A stretch of DNA of 5,352 nt from Clostridia bacterium (GCA_017621955.1 JAGASB010000004.1:1-5352); one strand, 5' to 3'; positions 1 through 5,143 are shown, counted from the first letter of the stretch. Numbers and translations are program-made. Notes: generated by a model not told the origin, from the letters alone.

Positions 1-413
1 ATAAAGTCATAAGAATTTCTTGCAAAACGTGACACGCTTTTAGTTATGATTAAATCCATTTTTCCAGCTTTAGCGTCAGCAATCATTTCATTAAAGGCTT
101 TTCTTCCGTCTGTAGTTGTTCCACTAATACCTTCGTCAGCGTATATTCTATATAAAGTCCAGTTCGGATGCTTATTAACAAAATCTTCATAATACATTTT
201 TTGTAATTCAAAAGACGTTGTTTGTTTTACATCATCAGTTGAAACACGAACGTAAATACCAACCCTTTGATTAACGTCATTATCATAATAATCAGTTTCT
301 TTCTCGGCTGGAATGTATTCATAGTTATCAGGGTCTATGTCAACTCTCATTCTTGCCCGTGTTTCGGCTTTTTCTTTTGCTTTTCTGTTTCTTCTTTCTA
401 AACGTCTATTCAT
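1..413 (-). CDS. Large serine recombinase, N-terminal part (cut by left window edge)
   Basis: The product is a site-specific DNA recombinase of the resolvase/invertase superfamily, of the large serine type that moves phages and conjugative transposons. Only the first 137 residues are in the window. After a basic leader (residues 1-50) the catalytic domain begins with YVRVSTD, placing the nucleophilic serine at S58 and a conserved arginine at R56. Further on come DEGISGTT (about 93-100) and the helix-E signature DLIITKSVSRFARN, whose R129 and R132 correspond to the catalytic arginines R68 and R71 of gamma-delta resolvase, so the visible active site is intact. The ATG overlaps the stop of the upstream gene in an ATGA, implying translational coupling. 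The zinc-ribbon and coiled-coil DNA-binding parts expected in this class would lie left of the window. The family call is firm; integrase versus transposase versus inversion role cannot be decided here. Confidence 0.93.
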   Translation of the reverse strand, partial: MNRRLERRNRKAKEKAETRARMRVDIDPDNYEYIPAEKETDYYDNDVNQRVGIYVRVSTDDVKQTTSFELQKMYYEDFVNKHPNWTLYRIYADEGISGTTTDGRKAFNEMIADAKAGKMDLIITKSVSRFARNSYDF

Positions 414-1006
414 TCTATTAGTCCTTTAATGTCTTCATCATCAGGTAACATTTTCCAGTCTGGAGAAGGGAAAAAATTATTTCTATCTTTTCCATCATCT
501 CTGTAGTATGAAGCAAGAGTGAATATATCTTCTGAAATAAAATACATTCCAACGGGGTGTTTAAGACTTGCAAAATATCTAGCCAAGAAAGTCAATTCCA
601 TCATATCACTTGATACACTTGACACTTTACGGGTAATTATTAAATCTACTTTCCCGTTTTGACAATCTTCAAGTAAGCGACACCATTCTGGAGCTTTTTC
701 CATAGCAGGCGCTTTAGCACCTGTATCTACGTAAAAGCCCTTAAATTCCCACTGTGGATAACTTTCTATTCTATCTAACATATCTTGCTTTTCTACATCT
801 AGATAGTTTTCGTGTTTGGTTTGATTAAAATATCTAATGTAAACAGCCACCTTAAAGGGATGATTTTCGTTTGGATATTCTCTATTTAATGTTTGCAACC
901 AAGCCTTATGGTCAGCGATTTTTTGTTCCAGTGTCGTTTTTTTAGATTGAACAAAGGGTTTTAATCCTGAAAAGTTAGTTTTTATTAAATCGTTTTTTTC
1001 TTCCAT
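410..1006 (-). CDS. Catalytically dead serine-recombinase-like protein (resolvase fold only)
   Basis: This 198-residue protein aligns with the N-terminal catalytic domain of the recombinase encoded next to it but lacks the large C-terminal DNA-binding part. Conserved landmarks are VAVYIRYFNQ (53-62), the EFKGFYVD strand (about 87-94), GKVDLIITRKVSSVSSD (118-134) and PVGMYFISEDIFTL (151-164). The nucleophile position is F60 instead of serine, and the two catalytic arginines of the VSRFAR motif are S130 and S133; R58 is retained. It should therefore be unable to cleave DNA although the fold seems kept. The start is supported by AGGAAA four bases upstream of the ATG. The stop overlaps the next gene's start (ATGA), so the two are probably made together. 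A structural or regulatory partner of the active recombinase is my inference; a decaying duplicate is the alternative, but the frame is open throughout. Confidence 0.85.
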   Translation of the reverse strand: MEEKNDLIKTNFSGLKPFVQSKKTTLEQKIADHKAWLQTLNREYPNENHPFKVAVYIRYFNQTKHENYLDVEKQDMLDRIESYPQWEFKGFYVDTGAKAPAMEKAPEWCRLLEDCQNGKVDLIITRKVSSVSSDMMELTFLARYFASLKHPVGMYFISEDIFTLASYYRDDGKDRNNFFPSPDWKMLPDDEDIKGLIE

Positions 1007-1061
1007 AATATTTCCTATTTTTTACAGTAAAAGACATTATGGATTTATTATAGAAGTAATC

Positions 1062-1090
1062 ATTATAAAATAAAATATACTGCGGGTTAA
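1062..1090 (-). promoter_or_regulatory. Probable promoter of the recombinase unit
   Basis: On the minus strand a perfect TATAAT (1067 down to 1062) lies 17 bp from a weak -35, TTAACC (1090 to 1085), about 55 bases before the ATG at 1006. The -35 hexamer is one arm of the 28-bp dyad site at 1079-1106, so a protein bound there would be expected to block polymerase. Predicted from sequence only. Confidence 0.5.
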
Positions 1091-1106
1091 TTTATTAACC
1101 GTGAGT
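1079..1106. promoter_or_regulatory. 28-bp dyad-symmetric site, copy 1 (candidate operator)
   Basis: The site is built as ACT, three variable bases, GGTTAA, a short AT centre, TTAACC, three variable bases, AGT, so its two halves are near mirror images. A second copy at 2061-2088 in the same orientation matches at 23 of 28 positions. This copy overlaps the -35 of the recombinase promoter. Dyad symmetry over this length suits a dimeric helix-turn-helix repressor, and two XRE proteins are encoded between the copies. A recombination crossover site is the main alternative. Confidence 0.5.
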
Positions 1107-1128
1107 TTAATAATTAGAAAAAAATTAT

Positions 1129-1156
1129 AAAAAAAGAGTGGGATTTGAACCCACTC
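1129..1156 (-). terminator. Intrinsic terminator of the minus-strand XRE gene; T-arm-like hairpin
   Basis: Read on the minus strand, a perfect 7-bp stem (GAGTGGG and CCCACTC) with a 7-base loop is followed at once by seven Ts, 22 bases after the XRE stop codon. The loop is TTCAAAT, exactly a tRNA T-loop consensus, and the inner five base pairs imitate a T-stem. No other tRNA part is present around it, so I call it a terminator, possibly derived from a tRNA 3' end. Confidence 0.8.
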
Positions 1157-1177
1157 ATTTGTTTTTGTGTTGAAAAT

Positions 1178-1528
1178 TTAGTTGTTTGTTCGCCAAGTTT
1201 TCTTGATATTGGTTATTAGTTGAATAATGTTTTCCATTTCTTCAGGCTTGCAATCGGCGAATAGATAGGAAAGGTCTTTTTGATAAAGTGCATTTACTGA
1301 CGGAACGTCGGCACGCAATATTTCATCTGCTGATATTTTTAAGACTTCTATAATGCGAATAAAAGTTGAAATACGAAAATCCTTTTTGCCTAGTTCTATA
1401 TCGCTAATATTTGCTACTGCTACGGAAGATTCAAAAGCAAGGTCTTCTTGGCTCATACCACGTTCAGTTCTTGCAGCTCTTATTCTTTGTCCTATTTGTT
1501 TCAAATCTATATTTCTTTTATCGCTCAT
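1178..1528 (-). CDS. XRE/Cro-family transcriptional regulator (116 aa)
   Basis: A cytoplasmic DNA-binding regulator. Residues 12-71 form a typical five-helix HTH_XRE domain: IGQRIRAARTERGMSQEDLA, a recognition-helix region AVANISDIELGKK (37-49), and the closing helix FIRIIEVLKISADEIL. The tail (72-116) is short, with no recognisable ligand or protease domain, ending in an amphipathic segment (MENIIQLITNIKKTWRTNN) that could dimerise. It is divergent from a second XRE gene starting at 1666, and the two proteins are homologous along their whole length, including the IGQRI start, the ELG motif and an RTN near the end, though clearly diverged. Translation has a GGAG ten bases before the ATG. An intrinsic terminator follows the gene, so the recombinase genes downstream on the same strand have their own promoter. 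It likely controls the shared intergenic region and possibly the 28-bp sites; which target it binds is not visible. Confidence 0.9.
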   Translation of the reverse strand: MSDKRNIDLKQIGQRIRAARTERGMSQEDLAFESSVAVANISDIELGKKDFRISTFIRIIEVLKISADEILRADVPSVNALYQKDLSYLFADCKPEEMENIIQLITNIKKTWRTNN

Positions 1529-1665
1529 AGACGTAATGCTCCGTTTTCTCGTTATGACTTATACATTATGTTATCACTTATTGACTATGTAGCACCATAA
1601 CTGATTAACGAACATATCGCTTATTAGTTATAATAAATGTGGAATTTTTTTAAGGAGATGTTTAT
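1529..1665. promoter_or_regulatory. Divergent control region between the two XRE genes
   Basis: These 137 bases must hold both regulator promoters. The rightward one is described separately. Leftward, CATAAT- and TATAAG-like -10 candidates sit near 1560-1572 without a convincing -35. A degenerate repeat, CACTTATTGACTAT (1575-1588) and CGCTTATTAGTTAT (1618-1631), matches at 10 of 14 positions; the second copy overlaps the rightward -10, so the pair are candidate operators for one or both regulators. Confidence 0.4.
1605..1634 (+). promoter_or_regulatory. Probable promoter of the plus-strand XRE gene
   Basis: A perfect TATAAT at 1629-1634 lies 18 bp after TTAACG at 1605-1610, about 30 bases before the ATG at 1666. 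A strong AAGGAG ribosome binding site (1652-1657) lies between them. Confidence 0.5.
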
Positions 1666-2028
1666 ATGCTTATATCTTATAAAACAATCGGACAAAGGAT
1701 TAAGGAACGTAGAAAACATTTAGGGCTTTCGCAAATTGACCTTTCTGTGGATGCGAATATATCAACTTCATATTTATGTAATGTTGAATTAGGCAATAAA
1801 TGTGTTAGTTTAGAGATTTTAATTCGTATTGCTAATGCTTTATCTACCACAACAGATATTTTGTTGTCTGACTGTTTAACTTGCCATATCAAAGTAAGTT
1901 CTAGCGAAATAAATACAATTCTTGAAGATTGTTCATTGTTTGAAAGTAGAGTTATTATTGATACAATAAAGGAACTTAAAAAATCCTTGCGAACAAATTC
2001 ATTTACAAGAAATACATACAATATATAA
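1666..2028 (+). CDS. XRE/Cro-family transcriptional regulator (120 aa)
   Basis: A second small HTH_XRE DNA-binding protein. The domain spans about residues 8-67: IGQRIKERRKHLGLSQIDLS, the recognition region STSYLCNVELGNK (33-45), and LIRIANALSTTTDILL. The 68-120 tail again is short, with a predicted helix near VIIDTIKELKKSLRTN. It is a diverged paralogue of the XRE protein encoded leftward from 1528, sharing IGQRI, the SQ.DL core, the ELG turn and a KK..RTN tail. The start is set by AAGGAG eight bases before the ATG. A terminator at 2085-2109 follows, after one copy of the 28-bp dyad site. Divergent repressor pairs of this kind usually act as a switch between maintenance and excision or expression in mobile elements; that role is inferred. 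HTH assignment is secure. Confidence 0.88.
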   Translation: MLISYKTIGQRIKERRKHLGLSQIDLSVDANISTSYLCNVELGNKCVSLEILIRIANALSTTTDILLSDCLTCHIKVSSSEINTILEDCSLFESRVIIDTIKELKKSLRTNSFTRNTYNI

Positions 2029-2060
2029 ATTATAGAAATTAAGATTTTATTTAACAATAA

Positions 2061-2088
2061 ACTGCTGGTTAATTTTTTAACTAGGAGT
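2061..2088. promoter_or_regulatory. 28-bp dyad-symmetric site, copy 2
   Basis: This matches copy 1 (1079-1106) at 23 of 28 positions in the same orientation, with arms CTGGTTAA and TTAACTAG around a run of Ts. It begins 32 bases after the plus-strand XRE stop and its last bases overlap the terminator hairpin at 2085. It lies about 90 bp upstream of the -10 of the cargo operon, so an effect on that promoter would need looping or a second site. As RNA it could also form its own stem. Confidence 0.45.
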
Positions 2089-2109
2089 ATTTTTTCTATA
2101 CTCTTTTTT
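2085..2109 (+). terminator. Likely intrinsic terminator after the plus-strand XRE gene
   Basis: GAGTAT (2085-2090) and ATACTC (2098-2103) form a 6-bp stem with a 7-base loop, followed by six Ts (2104-2109). The stem is short and GC-poor, so termination may be partial, but placement 56 bases after the stop codon fits. Confidence 0.6.
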
Positions 2110-2111
2110 GC

Positions 2112-2147
2112 TTGCGTATATATTTTCTGTTTTTGCGTATATATTTT
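2112..2147 (+). repeat. Two 15-bp direct repeats with 21-bp spacing
   Basis: TTGCGTATATATTTT occurs at 2112-2126 and again, identical, at 2133-2147. The period of 21 bp is two turns of the helix, so two proteins would bind on the same DNA face. The repeats sit just upstream of the cargo-operon promoter, the usual place for an activator or repressor site. Neither repeat resembles the 28-bp dyad site. Confidence 0.6.
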
Positions 2148-2155
2148 TGACAAAG

Positions 2156-2186
2156 TTGAAACAACAAAGGGTTTATATGGTATAAT
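2156..2186 (+). promoter_or_regulatory. Promoter of the cargo operon (extended -10)
   Basis: TATAAT at 2181-2186 is preceded by TGG, giving an extended -10 (TGnTATAAT). The -35 is weak: TTGAAA at 2156-2161 has a 19-bp spacer. A consensus TTGACA at 2147-2152 is too far from this -10 but could pair with TTTATA at 2172. The start codon follows 26 bases after the -10, with AGGGGG at 2200-2205. Confidence 0.6.
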
Positions 2187-2212
2187 GTGCAAAATTTTTA
2201 GGGGGTTAAGTA

Positions 2213-2821
2213 ATGAGTAAGTTGTATGCTTTTATTTTGCCCGATTATGCAACAGTTTCATTTGTTTCGTCAAGTAAATTATATTTTGGCACTCTTGATG
2301 ACTTTCAAAATTTACTTGCGTCAGAAGATAATAAATCGTATAAAGAACCTTTTGAAAGGTTAAAAGCTGGAGAGAAAAACATTTATATAGATGTTTTATA
2401 CTGGAAAGAACGATTTGGGGAGCAAGCGCAAATATTAGAAGAAAAGTCTTTTGAATTAAGTGAAGGTATATATAATCATATAAATATATATAGTTTTCCT
2501 TATGACGTTGCATATAACAAGCTGATTTTAACTAAATACCTTATTAGATTTAAGCGTAGTTATTATATTGCCTATAGGGTTAAAATATATTCACCACTTA
2601 TAGAAAAGGATGAAATGTATTTGTCTGGGCGTTTTTGGGGCTTTCCTGAAATGATTAAAGTAATAAGACAATCTGAAAATAAGAATGATTTTATGTTAGA
2701 AAACACCCTTCTTGAAATTTCTAAAAACTATAAGCAAAAAGAAAAGGCTTTTGAAGCCTTTTGTAATGATAGTGAAATTGATTTAAGAAGTTTTTTTAAC
2801 GATATATTTGGAGATGGCTAA
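2213..2821 (+). CDS. Unrecognised 202-aa protein, first gene of the cargo operon
   Basis: I do not recognise a family. The protein is soluble in appearance, with no signal peptide or membrane segment, and unusually rich in Tyr, Phe, Lys and Glu. The N-terminal MSKLYAFILPDY suggests a buried beta strand. A mid region around 105-125 (LTKYLIRFKRSYYIAYRVKIY) is basic and aromatic, followed by SGRFWGFPEM (about 137-146). The C-terminal part is helical and charged. The start is supported by AGGGGG seven bases upstream and an extended -10 promoter. Its stop overlaps the next start in TAATG, so this gene and the next are translationally coupled and their products may act together. Codon use matches its neighbours. 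Real coding is likely from the long open frame, ribosome binding site and overlap. Confidence 0.8.
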   Translation: MSKLYAFILPDYATVSFVSSSKLYFGTLDDFQNLLASEDNKSYKEPFERLKAGEKNIYIDVLYWKERFGEQAQILEEKSFELSEGIYNHINIYSFPYDVAYNKLILTKYLIRFKRSYYIAYRVKIYSPLIEKDEMYLSGRFWGFPEMIKVIRQSENKNDFMLENTLLEISKNYKQKEKAFEAFCNDSEIDLRSFFNDIFGDG

Positions 2822-3375
2822 TGAAAAAGAGAATAATAAGAAAACTATATACTTTGGAAAACTATGTGTTTAGAAACGGAAAAATTTGTTGTATAGAGAA
2901 TGATGATGGAACATTATTTTATGAACGCTATAAAACTAAAATACTACCTGAAGATTTACCAGAGTGGTATATTTATGGAAGATTTTATAAACGTTTCGGG
3001 TTTTTGTCAACTAAAGGCATAAAAGATATGGTTTACGTTCCAAATTTATGGATAAATCATTTTTTAAGAGATGATTTCTTGTTAATATCTTATAGTGGTA
3101 AGATAAAAATAATAAATGACAATGCAAGGTGCTATTTTGATAAATATGATGGCTATGATTACCAAATTCACGGTCCTGAAATATTAGATATTCTTAAAGG
3201 GGCGAAAATCTATTCTGATTATGACATTGAGCCTATTATAGACCAAATAAAAGCAAAGAAGAAAATTTTACAAGAGAAGCACCCAGAAGAATTTGGGGCT
3301 GAAAAATGGGATTTTGATATTGATGCTTATATGCAAGAAGAGTTAGATACTGTTAGAAAAAGGGGTAAAATATGA
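2821..3375 (+). CDS. Unrecognised 184-aa protein, second gene of the cargo operon
   Basis: No family is recognised. The sequence starts with a basic stretch (MKKRIIRKLYTLENYVFRNGK), has a central aromatic block PEWYIYGRFYKRFGF (about 47-61), a hydrophobic strand region DDFLLISYSGKIKII (about 84-98), and YDGYDYQIHGPEIL (about 109-122). The C-terminal third is acidic and helical (EEFGAEKWDFDIDAYMQEEL), ending in a basic RKRGKI. There is no signal peptide or membrane span. The ATG overlaps the previous stop by one base (TAATG), with GGAG seven bases before it; its own stop overlaps the next gene in ATGA. It was evidently inherited as part of one transcription unit. Many Tyr/Trp/Phe residues in short loops suggest a binding protein, but that is only an impression. 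Confidence 0.8.
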   Translation: MKKRIIRKLYTLENYVFRNGKICCIENDDGTLFYERYKTKILPEDLPEWYIYGRFYKRFGFLSTKGIKDMVYVPNLWINHFLRDDFLLISYSGKIKIINDNARCYFDKYDGYDYQIHGPEILDILKGAKIYSDYDIEPIIDQIKAKKKILQEKHPEEFGAEKWDFDIDAYMQEELDTVRKRGKI

Positions 3376-3557
3376 ACAATAAACAAGTCGAAACTCTAAC
3401 TTCTTTACCAAGAAAATATAAATTCGGTAATTATATTTTTAATGTTAAAAGAGAGTTTGCCGAATGTGGTAGCACAATTCTTGAACAAACTGTAACAATG
3501 TTGTTAGATGAAATGGAAAAAAGGAAGGAAAATAACAATGGTAATGGAACAAAATAG
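3372..3557 (+). CDS. TnpW-like small transposon protein (61 aa)
   Basis: A 61-residue protein overlapping the previous gene by four bases (ATGA) with AGGGG six bases before its start. Residues 14-47 (RKYKFGNYIFNVKREFAECG, then STILEQTVTMLLDE) have the spacing of the TnpW family of transposon-encoded proteins: a glycine, an aromatic-x-V strand, a phenylalanine, then a T-rich turn and a short amphipathic helix ending in a leucine pair. TnpW proteins accompany serine-recombinase transposons of the Tn4451 type; their function is unknown. The match is by pattern, from memory, and the usual LI is LL here. The tail (KRKENNNGNGTK) is charged and overlaps the start of the next gene by 20 bases. If not TnpW, it is an unrecognised small coupled gene. 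Confidence 0.6.
   Translation: MNNKQVETLTSLPRKYKFGNYIFNVKREFAECGSTILEQTVTMLLDEMEKRKENNNGNGTK
3523..3530 (+). promoter_or_regulatory. Ribosome binding site that decides the start of the 231-aa gene
   Basis: GGAAGGAA lies seven bases before ATG 3538. The frame is also open from an ATG at 3508, but that codon has no comparable site and would add a low-complexity leader (MKWKKGRKIT) that is simply this purine-rich region read in frame. Start 3538 is therefore preferred; ATG 3544 is a less well-spaced alternative. Confidence 0.75.
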
Positions 3558-4233
3558 AAAAGAAGCAAGAGAGTTGATTGAATATATAATAAAGTGCAAT
3601 GTAAATCGTAAATGCAAAGATACTTTTGATGGGCTTGTAGAAGAATATAGAAAAGAATTTTCGCAACTTATACTTGCAAAAATAGTTTCCTTAATTTTAT
3701 ATGAAGAAGTTTATGTTCCTTATAGGCAAGAATTTTTTAATAAGAAAATGCTTTGGGAAGTAGAACGATATGAGATTTTTGGTAAACAAGTTCAATTCTT
3801 TTATAATAATATAGATAAAATATCCAAGCAGGAAGCAATGCGTTGTTGTTGGTTTCATTCAGATGGCAAATCTGTCTTCGGGGACTGCTACTATACGGAG
3901 CGAACTGATTACATAGTCTTAAATAAAGAAAGTGATTTTGTCGTTTTGTATGTTCCCAACACTATGAAAATATATGAAATTGTGAAAAAGTTGATAAATA
4001 ATAATGGGAAACATGAAGAACAAGATGTTGAGATTTTAGCAGAGATTTTATCATCAGAAAGATTATTTGGGGAATATAAACATTATATTGATGAAACAAC
4101 AGGAAAAACATATTTTGGTTTTCCGTTTGCAATATCAAATAAAAAAAGAAGTTCGATTGATTTTGTTGACAAGAAACTAGGCGTTGTATGTATTCCTGAT
4201 GATGAATATAGACGATTAAAAACGATAGATTAA
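3538..4233 (+). CDS. Unrecognised 231-aa protein, last gene of the cargo operon
   Basis: No family is recognised. Starting at 3538 the protein is 231 residues. The N-terminal half (to about 95) is predicted largely helical: NRKEARELIEYII, then LVEEYRKEFSQLILAKIVSLILYEEVYV. A Cys-rich patch MRCCWFHSDGKSVFGDCYY (about 101-119) precedes a strand region DYIVLNKESDFVVLYVPNTM. The C-terminal part has ETTGKTYFGFPFAI and KKLGVVCIPDDEYRRL, looking like a beta-rich module. There is no signal peptide, and the hydrophobic SLIL stretch is too short for a membrane span. The three cysteines are not in a standard zinc-finger pattern. It overlaps the small gene before it by 20 bases and is followed after 55 bases by the RNA ligase gene, which may belong to the same transcript because no terminator or clear promoter is seen between them. 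Confidence 0.8.
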   Translation: MVMEQNRKEARELIEYIIKCNVNRKCKDTFDGLVEEYRKEFSQLILAKIVSLILYEEVYVPYRQEFFNKKMLWEVERYEIFGKQVQFFYNNIDKISKQEAMRCCWFHSDGKSVFGDCYYTERTDYIVLNKESDFVVLYVPNTMKIYEIVKKLINNNGKHEEQDVEILAEILSSERLFGEYKHYIDETTGKTYFGFPFAISNKKRSSIDFVDKKLGVVCIPDDEYRRLKTID

Positions 4234-4288
4234 ACAAAATAAAATTATTTTACTATCTTAATGTTCAAGATTTTTTAGGGGAAACAAT

Positions 4289-4867
4289 ATGAAAAAAATT
4301 CCTACTTTATTTCAAAGAGAGTATTTGAATCACGAAGTTGTTAAAGTTTTAGACATTGTTACTGAAGGGTGTGAATGGGTTTTAGCAGGCGAAGGCACGG
4401 CAACGTTAAAACATGATGGGTCTTGCTGTTGTATAATAAATGGTGAATTATATAAAAGGTATGATGCTAAAAATGGTAAGCCCGTTCCCGAAAAAGCGAT
4501 TCCGTGTCAAGATAAACCAGATGCTATTACAGGTCATTTTCCTTGTTGGATAAAGTGTTCACCAGAAAACAAAAGTGATGTTTGGTTTATAAGAGCATTT
4601 GAGAATAGCAAGACGATTTATGATGTTGTTGACGGAACTTATGAAGCAATCGGTATTCATTTTCAAGGAAACCCCTATCATCTTGGTGATGATGTTTTAA
4701 TTAAACACGGAAACGATATTATAGATTTGCCAGATAGAAGTTATAATGCAATTAAAGAATATTTACAAAATCATCTTATTGAAGGAATAGTATTTTGGAA
4801 AGATGGTGAACCACGTTGCAAAATTAAACGAACAGACTTCGGGTTTAGTTGGAATGCTAAAAAATAG
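4289..4867 (+). CDS. ATP-dependent RNA ligase-like nucleotidyltransferase (RLIG1/DUF5565-like)
   Basis: Proteins of this superfamily join RNA ends by attaching AMP to a lysine, passing it to a 5'-phosphate and sealing the nick. All core motifs are visible in order: motif I KHDG with the expected nucleophile K41 and trailing SCCC, an arginine in LYKRYD (R57), motif III YEAIG with E119, motif IV EGIVFW (165-170), and motif V KIKR with K178 and K180. The TLKHDGSCCCII context resembles the KVDGTCC of human RLIG1 (C12orf29), the 5'-3' RNA ligase of the DUF5565 family, more than T4 Rnl1 or Rnl2. At 192 residues it is only the catalytic domain, with no C-terminal accessory domain, unlike most DNA ligases. 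AGGGGA lies six bases before the ATG. It is the last gene before the attachment-site region. The superfamily is nearly certain; RNA rather than DNA substrate follows from resemblance. Confidence 0.82.
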   Translation: MKKIPTLFQREYLNHEVVKVLDIVTEGCEWVLAGEGTATLKHDGSCCCIINGELYKRYDAKNGKPVPEKAIPCQDKPDAITGHFPCWIKCSPENKSDVWFIRAFENSKTIYDVVDGTYEAIGIHFQGNPYHLGDDVLIKHGNDIIDLPDRSYNAIKEYLQNHLIEGIVFWKDGEPRCKIKRTDFGFSWNAKK

Positions 4868-4900
4868 TTAATTGAAAATTTAGAATTTAGAGAAAAAATA

Positions 4901-4924
4901 TGAATAAAATTATACTTTTATTCA
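4901..4924. repeat. 9-bp AT-rich inverted repeat after the RNA ligase gene
   Basis: TGAATAAAA and TTTTATTCA flank a 6-base loop, 33 bases after the ligase stop. Read rightward no T-run follows; read leftward a run of Ts does. It could be a weak transcript end, mainly for leftward transcription, but the stem is almost all A-T. Confidence 0.35.
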
Positions 4925-4984
4925 ATAGCAAAATTTCCCTAAATAGTAGTGATTTTGGGGCGACCTTCGCACCTTAAAAAAGTG

Positions 4985-5017
4985 ACGAATTTGTAACGAA
5001 TTTGTAACAAATTTCTG
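4985..5017 (+). repeat. Three tandem 11-bp repeats near the tRNA fragment
   Basis: ACGAATTTGTA occurs twice head to tail (4985-4995, 4996-5006) and a third, weaker copy ACAAATTTCTG follows (5007-5017; 8 of 11 match). An 11-bp period places each copy on the same face of the helix. Short direct repeats about 170-200 bp inside an attachment site resemble the arm-type sites of tyrosine integrases; iterons for a replication protein are the alternative. Confidence 0.55.
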
Positions 5018-5111
5018 CAAAAAAAATTCAAATATCATATAAATATCGCTTTTCATTTTTAATCCCGTTTAGAACGCAAAAATGCGAAAATGAGCCGTTT
5101 TTATTGATTTT

Positions 5112-5143
5112 TCGTTAAAAACCAGCCATTTTTAACGATTTTT
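5112..5143 (+). terminator. Terminator-like hairpin in the element end
   Basis: TCGTTAAAAA (5112-5121) and TTTTTAACGA (5129-5138) form a perfect 10-bp stem around the loop CCAGCCA, followed by five Ts. It would stop rightward transcription from the ligase gene before it reaches the tRNA fragment. The right arm can instead be used by another pairing: GCCATTTTTA (5125-5134) with TAAAAATGGC (5163-5172). Confidence 0.5.

Noticed and set aside
1353..1592. Plus-strand open frame of 79 codons across the XRE gene
   Set aside because: It is antisense to a clear HTH gene, has no ribosome binding site and runs into the regulatory region.
1677..2192. Minus-strand open frame of 171 codons opposite the plus-strand XRE gene
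   Set aside because: It covers an XRE gene, its terminator, the direct repeats and the promoter on the other strand; the composition is that of a shadow frame.
2232..2513. Minus-strand open frame opposite the 202-aa gene
   Set aside because: No ribosome binding site and fully inside a better supported gene.
3508..3537. Upstream start for the 231-aa gene
   Set aside because: No ribosome binding site before ATG 3508, whereas GGAAGGAA is ideally placed for ATG 3538; the extra residues are low-complexity.
3445..3666. Minus-strand frame rich in Phe, looking like a membrane protein
   Set aside because: The hydrophobic appearance comes from reading A-rich coding sequence on the opposite strand.
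3962..4237. Minus-strand frame inside the 231-aa gene
   Set aside because: Antisense shadow with no start signals.
4234..4288. Separate promoter or terminator between the 231-aa gene and the RNA ligase gene
   Set aside because: Only an A-T inverted repeat (AAAATAA/TTATTTT) and weak -10-like sequences are seen; neither is strong enough to call.
4900..4977. A 25-codon frame in the gene-free element end
   Set aside because: Only a weak AGAGAA precedes it, it contains an inverted repeat, and nothing in the peptide is recognisable.
4985..5017. CRISPR array
   Set aside because: The repeats are 11 bp, directly adjacent and without spacers.
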